Source: Neodontobutis hainanensis (taxonomy: Eukaryota; Chordata; Actinopteri; Gobiiformes; Odontobutidae). Taken from it: a DNA stretch of 64,000 bases. The first letter of the stretch is position 1. The number at the start of each line of letters is the position of its first letter. Shown piece by piece: positions 1-11,892 of this stretch. The notes beneath the pieces were generated by a model. It worked only from the letters and a program-made list of their open reading frames with translations. It searched no databases and had not been told where the DNA came from. The stretch is from NCBI GenBank assembly GCA_024349245.1, contig JALDNG010000390.1:112592-176591 (forward strand). Reading direction: 5' to 3'. A program made the position numbers and the translations under genes.

Positions 1-3000
1 ATGTCTAGTTTAAAAGATTCTATAAAAGTTATATTACAGTTAGTCAATACGTAGTTTACTTCTTTAATTCTAGTTTACAATCATCGAATAAAGAGATAAA
101 TATATGTTAACTTTTGAAATTATCTTTAAGTTACTGTGGCATTAACTGGCCGAATACAAGATAAATTAGTTAAGAAATCGCCACTCACAAATAAATAGAC
201 TCAGGAAATGTTAAATAGGGTGTCCGCTGTCTTCATAGTGTAGACCTGATGAAAATTAGGAAGCAGATTGGTGTTAGTTTACGCTAATACATCTTAAGCG
301 CTTTTGAGAAATGTTGAAATATGTTAAATTATTATAAAAACAAACGTTTTATAATAATCTTATTTCCTTAAAAAGCATGCACTTAAAAACCAATAAAATA
401 TTGGTTAATTTATTTTTTTAATGCAAACTAAAACTATTTAGCTCAAATTAGACCAGTGTAAATCGAGCACTCATATGAAAAAATATATGTGCATAGAGCA
501 GGGCCTTGAAAATATCTTCCTATTTCTGCTTATCTGAATGTTAATCAAACGGAAACACAATTAGGATTGTTATTTTGATGAAATTTATTATTCAATTCTT
601 TTCAAACGAAATTCACATAAGTGCTATTTCTTATCAAATTTTCTATCATGAGTAGTATGTTTGTATTTTCTTTGATACATCCTTGTTAATTTGAACATAT
701 ATTTATCTTTAAAGATGATAGAACTCAATTCAGACAAGCTCGTATCAATATTGAAAATATTTTAAAGTTCTAACAAATATTTTTTTAATTTGATCATATA
801 ATGATGTCATTGTTCTATAATCAAAGTGTTTCGGAGATGTTAGATATCTTTAATGCCAGGATAACTCAAAATCAACGTAAAATGGCTTTATTCTTAAAAT
901 TATGATAGTTATGAAAAATATATCAAAGAAAGCATGTCATATTTAAAAATGGTTAATTTTTTCATTCTAAGAATCTAACTTCACGTAACTTTATCCTTAT
1001 AGCCATAAACTTTTAAGTATTCTCTATAAATAATCATTCTTTGTAATTTAAAACACCTAAAATTTTAAAAATAATCAGATTGATATTTATTTAATCTGAT
1101 AAAGTAAGTAAATAAAAACTAAATTTTAAGAAAATAAAGTTAGATTTGCTAAATATGTAAAAATAAAAATACTTTAACAAACTTTATACATTCAACAATA
1201 GTTGTTTAAAAAATCTATATAATTCATTTACTCCCATAATTGACCCTTTATAAACTGTTAAATTTCATTGAATCCTTGAATTTATCAATCTGATTTATGA
1301 TAACAAAAATTTTCATTGATATAGGAGTATTCAATGAATTTTACAAATTTCTCAAGATATATATATTCACAACCCATATTTTGAGTTTCAATGTCAATAG
1401 AATTGAGCTTTTTTTCGAATGCTCATAATACATTTAATTTAACTATTTTTCAATCAATATTCACTCTTTTATAACGATAATGGGCCTAAAAAAATAATAA
1501 TACATTTTTTTCTGAAATAATGATTATGTTAATTCACAAAGCTTTTTAATTTGGTAATTTCTGAATATATTTTTGCATTTATAAAATCACAAAACCTTTA
1601 TTGATATCTTTAAATGGAAAAACTTTGACTGAAGAATTTTAATTATACCTTAATTTTTAAGATATGCTGCCCATTTTTTGATTTGTAGCCCTTCAAAAAT
1701 CTCTCAAGATAAAGCATTTCTTTCATACGCATTTATTTGATACCTTGTTTATTATCATCAACGTTAAACATATCTAATATTTTTTAATTATAATCCAGGT
1801 AGCAACGACATTTATTTTAGCATTATATTTTATTTTAATTATTTAGAGATATGTATGGTGTGAAGTATCACTGTTAAATAATAAATACTTTCAGAATTCT
1901 TTTTCTATCATGATAATTACCCCTAATTTTTGACTGAAAGTTCACAATTCTTTCAATATTTACGCTATAAAATTAGTTTATATTCGAAATTCAAATTAAT
2001 GGAAGCTTAACCATGATATATCTTACCACAGGAATCATTTATTCGTTGAACTATTGTTTTCTTGATTCTTATATCCCAAAAATATCCACTTTAAAATATA
2101 ATCTCGATTTCAAAATACACGACATCTCATGATTAATCTGAATCAAAAACATTTTTTAAGTTAAAAAACTAAAACTTAATGCTTGAATATCATAAAATCT
2201 AATATAATTCAATTATAATTTTAATTCATAATGATGAAATAAGCTAGTTTTCTGAACTATATATGATAATATCTTTTCATCAAAAATGTGTAAGTTATGT
2301 TATTATTTTCATATTTTTGTGTTTTCGAATATAACAATATTTAATGGAAACCCTATTCAGAATTTTTATGGGTATATCTTTCATTGATAAGGAGATAAAA
2401 CGACAAAACTCTCTTTGAAATTTTGTTGAAGTTGATCATCAGCCATTAATGACAAAAATATATTTTATGAGTTAACAACTTAGCATAAGAAATAATATTA
2501 TTTAAGATTTAATAAAAGGTCAATGTTTAGCTGTATTTCAACCATTCAAAAATGAAAATATTTTTGAAAAGTTGTTGTAACTAAGGTACATTAGCAAAAT
2601 AAATATTTCGAGATTTCCGGTCGTCTTTTCAAACATTTTTCTGAATCAAGGTAGGTTTCATGAGTGAAGATTTTTGAAAATACCTCACCTGTATTTTAAA
2701 TGCGAAATTTTAATTTTAAAGAGGGGCACAAAATAAAAATATAAATTTTCAATTTAAAAAATATCTTTATATTTGAAATCATATCGAGGTTTTTATATTT
2801 ATAAGTATAAATATTTTGTGTGTTTATTACAATATTACAACTTAGAAAACCAACAGTGTCCAATATTGCTTATTCCAAAGAATTCACAATTTAAAAACCT
2901 ATTTTTGATCCCATTTTTGGAAATTGTGAATATGCTAAACTGATGTTAACTATCTCCGTTTTATCCAGATGAACGTAACCTCTTTTACTTTTCCTCTTTC

Positions 3001-6000
3001 CAAAAAACAGCCTGAATTTAGAAACGTTTATCAGACTAAATGAATCATCTATTCCAATTTTTATGAGATATAAGATAAAAATTTTTAAAATTTAATCATA
3101 ATAATAAATATAAAGAGTAAAGTAAGGTGGTAAGCTGTACATCTTTATTACACACCAATATTTCTTTTGATATAGTATTTAAGCATCTTATGAATGAGTA
3201 ATTTTTATTTGAAATTCAGTTTTGGATTAACCGATTTTTTCAGTTTATTTTATCTGTTATCACTTATTTATGACTTAATTTTTCTTTACAATATATCAAT
3301 CACAAGGTTTATTCTGATGAGATACAATTTTGTTCACTTAAAAATTAAAATACACTAAATTTTTTATAATCTTTAAGATCTAATTTATTTGAAAATATTT
3401 AATCAGAAATGATATTGTTCTCAAATAAATAGTTTTTAATTTAAGTTACAAATATTCATCTTTGAAATACTTTATCGTAAAAGTAAGACAAACTAAATCG
3501 ATGAAATTTTGTTTTCAAATCAATTTAGTTTTAAAAAATTCTTCATATCATTTTCGTATGATATTAAATTTTAATTTAAAGCTAAAAACTATGTGAAGGT
3601 AAGTTGTAACGACATCCTACTTATCTGTTAGTTATTTTAAAGAATGTTTACTGTTTAATTGAAACATTAAATCGTAATTTAATTAAATTCATTTGAAAAA
3701 GATTAAAATAATTCAAGTTTAGAAAAAAATGTGAATAGGTTTATTTTCAGATCTGAAAATCTTTAAAAATTTTATGAAATCTTTTAAGAAAACGCAAATT
3801 TTATCAAAATTTTAGAATAAATAAGTCAAATTATACTCGTTAAATCATGTTCGGATAAAAATTTTATTACAAACATATGAAATAATTTTGGCATCTAAAA
3901 ATAAAAAATAAATGAGAACAAAGAAGTTTGTAGGTTTTATATAAAAATTTTTTATTTAATCGATTGAAATAAAAAATATTTATCTGTTAAGATTTTTTAA
4001 TTTTAAATATTTATGAAAAAAACCACTTTTTAATTTAATGAGAAAATTTTAATCGTTGACAAAATATGACATAAAATATATTTAAAAACGCTTTATGATC
4101 TTAAACAATAAGTACTTAAGATACTCATTTTTACAATTATTTATTTGCAGAATATTCAAATAAAAGGTAAATTTTGTTTTGAAACTTTAAATACAAAGTA
4201 CCAATTTCGTTAAACTTTCCTGGAATTAATTTAAAAAATATGATGAATCATTGAATTTTTCATTGAAGTGAAAAAATTCTCAACTGCGGTAACAATGTGA
4301 AGGAAACCTTTTTTTCTTCTTATTTAAGCGAAGATTTAATTTTATGCATTCCAACTTTTTGTCTGAACTTTAGCTATAATCAAATACTAGAAGTGAAAAA
4401 TTCTAAAATTGACGTAAAATAAAAAAGTCGTCAAATGGAAGCTGACATTAAACTTGAAATACTTAAACCTCAAATATATATAAAATTCAAAAACATTTTT
4501 AACCTTAATTTTACAAAGCGTCGGTTTAATATTGTTTTAAAATTAAATTTCAATATTATTTAATATTTCCTTTTATAGGTTGATACTCAGAGATCGAATT
4601 TAATGAAAAAACTTGAAAAATATAAATGTAAAAATAACTATGAGATACATTATACGTTAGATTTACTTTAATCATTTACATAGGTTTTCTTTCATTTAAA
4701 ATTGTAACTAATATTACTTGACGTTAACTTTAGCATTGTATTATTTTTTCGATAAAAACCATAAATTACTTTATCACAGAATCATGGAATGTTTTCTTTC
4801 TTCGTATTTAGTTTCTTTATGTCTTTCTACATTGTTTTTTGATTTTTTAATTTTTATAAAATGGAGAATGTTTGTGAAAAATTACTCATTTGAAAAATTA
4901 TTTATATTTTATAGTTATCTGGAAGAACATACTTTAGAGATTATAATTTACAAAATTAATCTCAAGTCAAATCATCATGTTTTGTTTTAAAAGCACTTTC
5001 AAAGAATGTTTTATGCTAAAATTATAATATCTATTGAGTAAATTTTAGTTCTTAATATCCATTAATAATGAAATCAAAATTTATTGTTGAATGCTTTGAA
5101 TATATCTTTTATAAAGACAACCTGCTCATATTTAAACGACATTTTATTTCATTTTGTAAAATTTAGTTTTCTGCTGATAATGAGGAATTTTATAAATTTT
5201 ATGAAATATTCTATAAAAGAATTTGCCAGTTTGGTTATTCTTGACTGATTTATCTCGTTAAAATACAAATAAAATCGATATTAGAAAGATGTAAAATTCA
5301 CGATTATGTTTCATATACATTGACTTACCAAAGATTATGTTTAAGTCAGAAGAATTTATCACTGGTTGTTAGATCATAAAGTAATAAAATTCACCTGTAA
5401 TTTAAATTTAATTATAAATTGTCACAATATTTGTGATTTAAACTATTTTTTTATTTTAAATATTTATGCGAATGGAATCAAATAATTGAAATTGTGTACA
5501 GTTTACGACAAAAATGAATTTATTGTTGATATTTTTGAATTGTAAAATACAGTTATTTTTAATAAAACTGAGATCTTGACACAATAAAATTTACAGTCAT
5601 ATATATTTTAAATCCTAAATTTCTTTTCTAAACTTACGATAAACTATGAGATGATGGTCGGATGATTATGAATAAAAATAGTTTAAAGCAATTAATAAAA
5701 TAAAATAATTTACAATATGTTTATCCATTGAATACTGAGGCAGAATAAAGCTATAACTACAAAGTTATATTTAAAAAATGTTCATTACAGTTTAATCTTT
5801 TGACACTTGCTTTCTGAAAAAATTAAAATATTGAAACACTCTTGCAATTCATAATTTATTAAATGTTTAAAAAATGAATAATTTATGAATTTTAGTTTTT
5901 CGTCCCGTCTATATTAAAATATTGTGTTAAATCAGTTTCCAAATAATTTCATTCTTCATTTTGATGAAATGATCACCTTTTGAGAAATAAAATATGTAAT

Positions 6001-6652
6001 TTTCCAACATCAATGGTTGTATTAATTGATAAAAAAATGAATCTTATTAAGATCGATAAGAATAACCAAAATAGGTGTATAGAATATTTAAACAGAGAAT
6101 AATTAAAGTTTAAAAGATTTATGCATTTGCAGGAAGATTTTATTCGAAGGGTTAAAGCTAAGTTATTCATTCGACAATAACCAGAAACATAAAGATTATA
6201 AAATAAACAAATATTCGCAAACTAAGCATGTTTTTATTTCACATCACGTATCCAGAAATATTAAAGTTATATCTAAAAAAATATCTTCAAAATTTAAAAT
6301 ATAAACGTAACATAAGCAAAATATTAAAACAAAATCAAGTTGAAAATTTATTGATTTATGAATTTTGGAATACATTTTCAAATATGTAAGTATTTTAAAT
6401 CTTAGGTAACTTAAAATATTCCCAATGTTAAATATTTTTAATTAAAATCGGTAAATTTAAACAGGTCCTTAAAATATAATGTAAATTTATTTGTCTTGTA
6501 TCTCAAATAAAGAATTCATTTCCGTCTTTGTTTCATCTGCCATTCTTTTATGTATTTTAAATATATGATTTTTGACTGAGTTCTAAATAAAAGATTTAAA
6601 ATACTATTGACATCGCATGATAAAATTTTTATGTTTAATCAGGCACATAGAA
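1..6652. other. AT-rich stretch, no supported gene
   Basis: The sequence is strongly A/T-biased, with stop codons scattered in all frames. The longest open stretch (4,718-4,990, +) codes for Phe/Leu/Tyr/Lys-rich sequence typical of chance ORFs in AT-rich DNA. I looked for chains of short GT-AG introns joining coding-like segments and saw none. No repeats, RNA genes or transposon termini were recognised. Confidence 0.5.
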
Positions 6653-7753
6653 TCAAGGAGGAATCCACATCGAAGTATACTCCCGTGTTTCTTTGAAATA
6701 TGGTGTGACAAACCTGTTTAAATGAAGGAAATATACTGGATATGTTTTAAGACTGAGGATTGAAATTAGTTCCAAAATGGCATTATGATATCTTTTGTTT
6801 CGATTATAATATTTTGATGACATTTTTATTTGACTATGGAGATTTTGCATTGCCTTCTCAAACTCTCGAAAGGTTTCAATCAATTTTATCGGTATTATTG
6901 TACTAATTTTCTTTCTGTACTTATGATGGGTATAGGTTTCATAATGAGCTAAAAGACTCAAATCTTTTAAAACATTCCGAAGAAATTTAACTTCATTTTC
7001 ATCAGAGAGAAAAGATATAAAATAAATGAAAATATCTTCTGGATCATATTTATTTATCATTTTAACTAGAGGTCTCCTTGTATACCTCCATTGACTTAGA
7101 TGTCTAAAATCACTGTGAATTAAAATTCCATCAGAATAATCCATATTATCATATACACGCGCTCGTGGGTATTGACTATTCTTTTTTTCATCTTTTTTTA
7201 ACTCACCTAATAATTTAGGTTTATGTGACATCTCAAATTCTTGAGATTCTAAAGTCGATTCCACTTGGCTTCTTCGATATTTCTGATTCTGTGTTTTACT
7301 ACGATTGTATCGAATTTTATTCATGAGAGAACTTTTAGATTGCTGACTATTCAAGTTCAGAAAACTCTTTCTTGAATAAAAATCTAATATCGAACGCTTA
7401 TGAATAAAATATGCTCGCAGAAGCTTCTTCTGATTCTTATAGTATTTCTTTACATATAAATTATTACAACGTGAACGAGTTCTTTGTTTCATAGCTGTGA
7501 TTATTTTTTGTAGACATGAAGAATAAATATCTTTCTCCGTCGTTATCGGCTTTACAGTTAAACTCTTAACAGGAGTTAAACTTTTTTTGGCCATATCGGA
7601 CATTTTGGTTGCTTCGAAAGTATGTTGAGTATATTTATGATTATAAAAAATTTTTCGAATATTTTCATACTTTTTATGTTCATCCAGTTTAGGGGAAATG
7701 ATAATCGATTGATTAAAAATCGATATGAAAGCCAAATAAATATTCAATGTCAT
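6653..7753 (-). CDS. Intact secreted-type protein, 366 codons, unknown family
   Basis: Single uninterrupted frame from ATG to stop, by far the longest in the window, so chance is very unlikely. I do not recognise the family. Residues 1-20 or so are hydrophobic (MTLNIYLAFIS...) and look like a signal peptide or anchor. Residues about 45-200 are rich in Lys, Arg, Ser, Gln and Tyr and probably disordered or basic. The C-terminal third is more ordered, with a block around W-R-Y-T-R-R-P-L, YDPEDIFIYF, DENEVKFL and LSLLAH. That block recurs in the decayed copy at 30.06-31.1 kb and perhaps at 40.99 kb, so this is a real family. The gene has no introns although its neighbours are dense with tiny ones, which could mean a retrocopy origin or selection for an intronless form. 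Secretion is inference. Confidence 0.75.
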   Translation of the reverse strand: MTLNIYLAFISIFNQSIIISPKLDEHKKYENIRKIFYNHKYTQHTFEATKMSDMAKKSLTPVKSLTVKPITTEKDIYSSCLQKIITAMKQRTRSRCNNLYVKKYYKNQKKLLRAYFIHKRSILDFYSRKSFLNLNSQQSKSSLMNKIRYNRSKTQNQKYRRSQVESTLESQEFEMSHKPKLLGELKKDEKKNSQYPRARVYDNMDYSDGILIHSDFRHLSQWRYTRRPLVKMINKYDPEDIFIYFISFLSDENEVKFLRNVLKDLSLLAHYETYTHHKYRKKISTIIPIKLIETFREFEKAMQNLHSQIKMSSKYYNRNKRYHNAILELISILSLKTYPVYFLHLNRFVTPYFKETREYTSMWIPP

Positions 7754-7810
7754 AAAAAACTTCGTATATTAAATGGCGTTCTCGTAATGACACGTGATTT
7801 ATTCTCATAA

Positions 7811-10630
7811 AATTTGTACAATTAAGAAGATAAACTTTTCAACACTCAATTTATTTTTATTATTTCTAAGAATAACGCAAACAAATGGATTTCCTTTATT
7901 TTCTTAAATACCAATTAAACAAAAGTTAAATGCGGTTGGCCCAGACTCTAAATCTCTATTCATAGTTGAGATTATTCAGATGATATATCTTTCGGTGAGA
8001 TAAATAAATAGTTATGCTATCTTATTTGTTATTGATAATTATTTAGTTTAGGTGTTGTAAGATAATAAATCTTTTTTTTTATGTTTTTAACATTCCAAAT
8101 TAATTGAAGTTAATATTTGAAAAAGGATGTTATAATATCAAGTAGTGTGCATTTTCATTCGAAAGTATCAATTTAAATCAAACAACACATCGATGATTTC
8201 ACTAAAAAACTGATCAATGAAATTGTATAATTTTGCCATTTTACGATTGTTTTTAGTGTCAAAATATTACCTTCTGTAAATCTATTTCATGATCTAATGC
8301 TCAAAAATATGGCATGATGTGGTTTTTTCACCATGTGGGTTTGGATTCTAAAAATTTCATATTTACAACTCTATATTGGTATAAAACGAATTTGATTTAA
8401 ATTGAATCACCATTTAGAACTCATTTCAAATTATGGTCTGTTAATTGAGAAAAAAGATTAGAACGGCCTTCCAAAGATGTTTTTAGATGTATAAGCTTCT
8501 CCAAAACATCACTAACGCACATAATTAATAATGAAGTCATTCGAAATTATTTTTATGCTCTTAAAATGTGGATAATGTGAAATTATTAAAAAATATATTC
8601 ATTATTTTTTGAATTAATTTAATAGTTTTCATGAAAATCGTGTTTATTCATGTAATTAATTTTACCACAAGATTATCAATGACGGTTGGGATTTTATGTT
8701 TGCGCAATCTCTCATAAATTGTATGAAAATAAACTTAATATTTTATTGGAATAATTAACCAAAGCGGAAATAATTTAGGTCATCATTTAATTCCGAAGAA
8801 ATAGATTTTTCGTATTTAAGTTTCTTATGTTCCCGTCTTAAAAATTATTGTGTTTTGATCAATCAAATTAACGAATTAGCGTAAATCATCACATAATTAT
8901 GTTCTCAATTTTAATAAAAACATAGTTAAATTTTACATATCAAAAAGAAAAGCCTTATAATTAAATCCGTTTATGATAAGTTTTTGCGCACATATTCACA
9001 ATCTGAAAAAATGAAGATTATTCTTGAGAATACGCAATTGAAAAATATTTTGAGAAAATATAAATTGACTTTCGCTAAGAATAACATACAATGTGTCTGC
9101 TTAACGTTGAATTGAAATCTAACACTTGAATAATTATTTTCAGTAATTTTGTTGAAAGACCAGTTTTTTTCTACCTGAAAAAATAATATAAATTTCAGTT
9201 ATTTTATTCATTGAGCTAATTTATGTAAGAATTATAAACATTTTTAAATACATATTTATGTAAATCGCACAATTTATGCGCGCCACTTTTATGACGTCAA
9301 AAAAGTTTTAATTTCGTTTAGTTTATTAAAAATTTTTATCGACTTGAGCTCGATTCTAATCTGAGTAATGTGAGATTAAATGAGAAAATTAAGCGAGTGC
9401 AATGCGGATAAGTCTATGACAGTTCACTAATATTTTAATTATCAAAATCTTTTATTTTAACTTTGGAATTCATCAATATAATATATCAAGGTATAACTGA
9501 CACATAATTAAAAACAAAACGTATATTTCCGTGGGTTTAAGATTCTGTAAATCTATTGCCGTTGAGTATTATGAAAGTAAATCTCTTTGATCACTTTTCA
9601 ATCTGCAAAAGATGTGTAGAAATAATGATAAATAAATCACTTTACTTTGTAGCATATTAAAATCAAAATAACTTATTTATGAAAATAATTTTATAACTCA
9701 AGTTTAACTTTCCCATTAGAATTCGAATACTAATTTAGACTCATGCGCATAATGAAGTAAAATTTATTGTATCGTGATATTTTAAAAATTAAAAAATATT
9801 CTTGAAAGATTTATGTTTCTTGTAGAATTTGAAGAGATTTGTTTTCATTTAAAATAGAGATTTTTCGTTCAAAAAAATCTAAATATATTCAAACGTTGTT
9901 TTGTAACCGCTGAGTTAAACTAAGTTTTGACAAACCTAGATTTAAAAAGTATGTAAACAAAATTGTTCTGAAGATTTATAATTTTGATAAATATTTGTTA
10001 AATTTTCAGCTTGTATTTACCTTAAGACTGATTAAAGCTAAAATTAATAAATGCGAGCGTTTTCATTTCGATTTGTTTCTTGTTTGAATTTTTCATTGGA
10101 AATTAAATGAATTTTGCTGATCATTAATTTAATTTTTTTATCATATGTTTTAATTATTGTTAAATTTGATATATGTGATTTCGATCTAGCTTTCGACACA
10201 TCTGAAATTTATATAACAATAGAAATTGATATTATTTCATTCGAACAAGAAAAAAAGATTAATATCTTCATGTGAAATAGGATACATTTATTTTTATTCT
10301 AAAAATAAATTGAACCTAAAATCAAAGAAAATATATCAATTACTAAACAATATATACTGCTTTATTATGGTTTTTGTGATAAATGTATTAATCGTAACAA
10401 ATCATATTTAGTCGTGCTAATTATTGTTTCATACATAGCAGAAACAGTGAAAGTAAACGAATAAGGGTCATTTAAACGGTATTATTGTACGGACAGATGA
10501 CGCATTATACAGAACGAAAAAATATGCTTATGTTGGTCGAATACTTGCTATATATGAACGAGATTAATTGAAAAATTATTATGGCTATGGATATTTAAAT
10601 AGAAATCTAAACCACATTTTATTTAAAAAG
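7811..10630. other. AT-rich intergenic DNA
   Basis: No open frame or spliced chain that I can support. The short ORF at 10,226-10,411 has the Phe/Ile/Lys/Asn composition expected by chance. Confidence 0.45.
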
Positions 10631-10639
10631 TTTCTGACA

Positions 10640-11190
10640 TATTCGACATGAAAGTGTCGCAAAAACAAACGGTCATTATTAAACTGCCAATGTGAGACTA
10701 TTTGAAAATACAAACGTGATCATGCAACACTTATAACAAAAATTTACAAAGACATGCACCTGATATTCGATAATATAATGTGACACAGACCTATTTACAC
10801 ACATAAGTGCCAGGACGGTGGGAGTATTTATCGTAAGTATGTTATTCAGTTGAAGAATAATTTAGCATTTCGCACCTTAAACACATGTACACGAAGGAGC
10901 TTTGCTCAAATCATGAACTTTGCTGTTAATAAAAGGATTGAAGACACATTTTTTGATGATTTAATTCACGATTATATTATGAGACGTCAGAAAATACATA
11001 CCCCATCACTCTGATTAAACACTGTATTTACTTCTCATGTTATGTTAAATGCTTGCTCAAACAGATACCCACAAAGTATCATCATACCATTTTATCTGTC
11101 TTACAAAAGATCAGACCAGCTTTACTTGAAATGATTTATGGATACTTGAGAAGACATCGAAACAGACGAACAATATTTGAAATATATTTG
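10640..11190 (+). pseudogene. Decayed coding tract of unknown type
   Basis: One frame stays coding-like from about 10,690 to 11,010 with only in-frame TGAs (pieces such as KYKRDHATLITK, THKCQDGGSIYRKYV, FFDDLIHDYIMRRQ). A neighbouring frame then continues coherently to about 11,180 (LSVLQKIRPALLEMIY, YLRRHRNRRTIFEI). The composition is unlike the flanking AT-rich DNA and has several Cys and His residues. One frame change and several stops, not explained by short introns, suggest a pseudogene or transposon relic. I cannot name the family. Confidence 0.35.
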
Positions 11191-11584
11191 TGAACGGTGA
11201 AACTGAATTTATTTAGATGGCTTCCCGGAAAGCATATAAAGTCTTGAAGGGGAAATAACACCAGTTACTCGGCTCATTTAAATTTCAAACTACCCAGCAG
11301 AGAGATATTAAGCCATCAATATTTCAATCGCATCTGTGATTTTCATTTTTATAGATAATAATGCAGTTTATTTCAGAGATTAAAATAACCGTGATAATTT
11401 GAAAGAGAAGCGTTTTGCTTATTTTATTTTTATATTCCACAACAAAGTACGCATGGAACGCGCTCTTATTAAAAATTATAATGGACTTTTTATTAGTTAA
11501 CCTTTATAACAGTATGAAATCTCTTGAGTCAATAAGATTTAAATTTTAACCTGTGAATATAGCTTAATCATGAGTAAAACAGAG

Positions 11585-11892
11585 CTTAGGGAAACTGAAT
11601 TTCGTTTCCCGCCTTTATAGAATATATATTTTTGAAAACCAAAAATAGAAATATAATAAAAAAAAAATTTGAAAGTTCTTTTTACTATACAAATTCAATT
11701 TTTGTCCAAGAAAATGAAGAATAATAAAATCAACTTATGGGAAACTGACTTTCGTGCCACGCCTTTAGAGAATATATATTTTTTAGAAACCAAAAATAGA
11801 AATATAATTAACAAAAAATTTTTGAAAATTCTTTTTACCATAAAAATTAAATTTTGGTCTGAGAAAATGAAGAATAATAAAATCAACTTATA
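11585..11892. repeat. 150-bp tandem duplication, two copies
   Basis: Copy 1 (about 11,585-11,735) and copy 2 (about 11,736-11,885) share the order GGGAAACTG, CGCCTTTA, AGAATATATATTTTT, ACCAAAAATAGAAATATAA and TGAAGAATAATAAAATCAAC. They are offset by 150-152 bases and differ by scattered substitutions and short A/T-run indels. Open frames crossing both copies on both strands are by-products of the repeat. Confidence 0.85.

Noticed and set aside
4718..4990. 90-codon open frame on the + strand
   Set aside because: Low-complexity Phe/Leu/Tyr/Lys/Ile content expected by chance in such AT-rich DNA, no splice partners, no motif.
7622..7810. 62-codon + strand ORF
   Set aside because: Largely antisense to the start of the intact 366-codon minus-strand gene.
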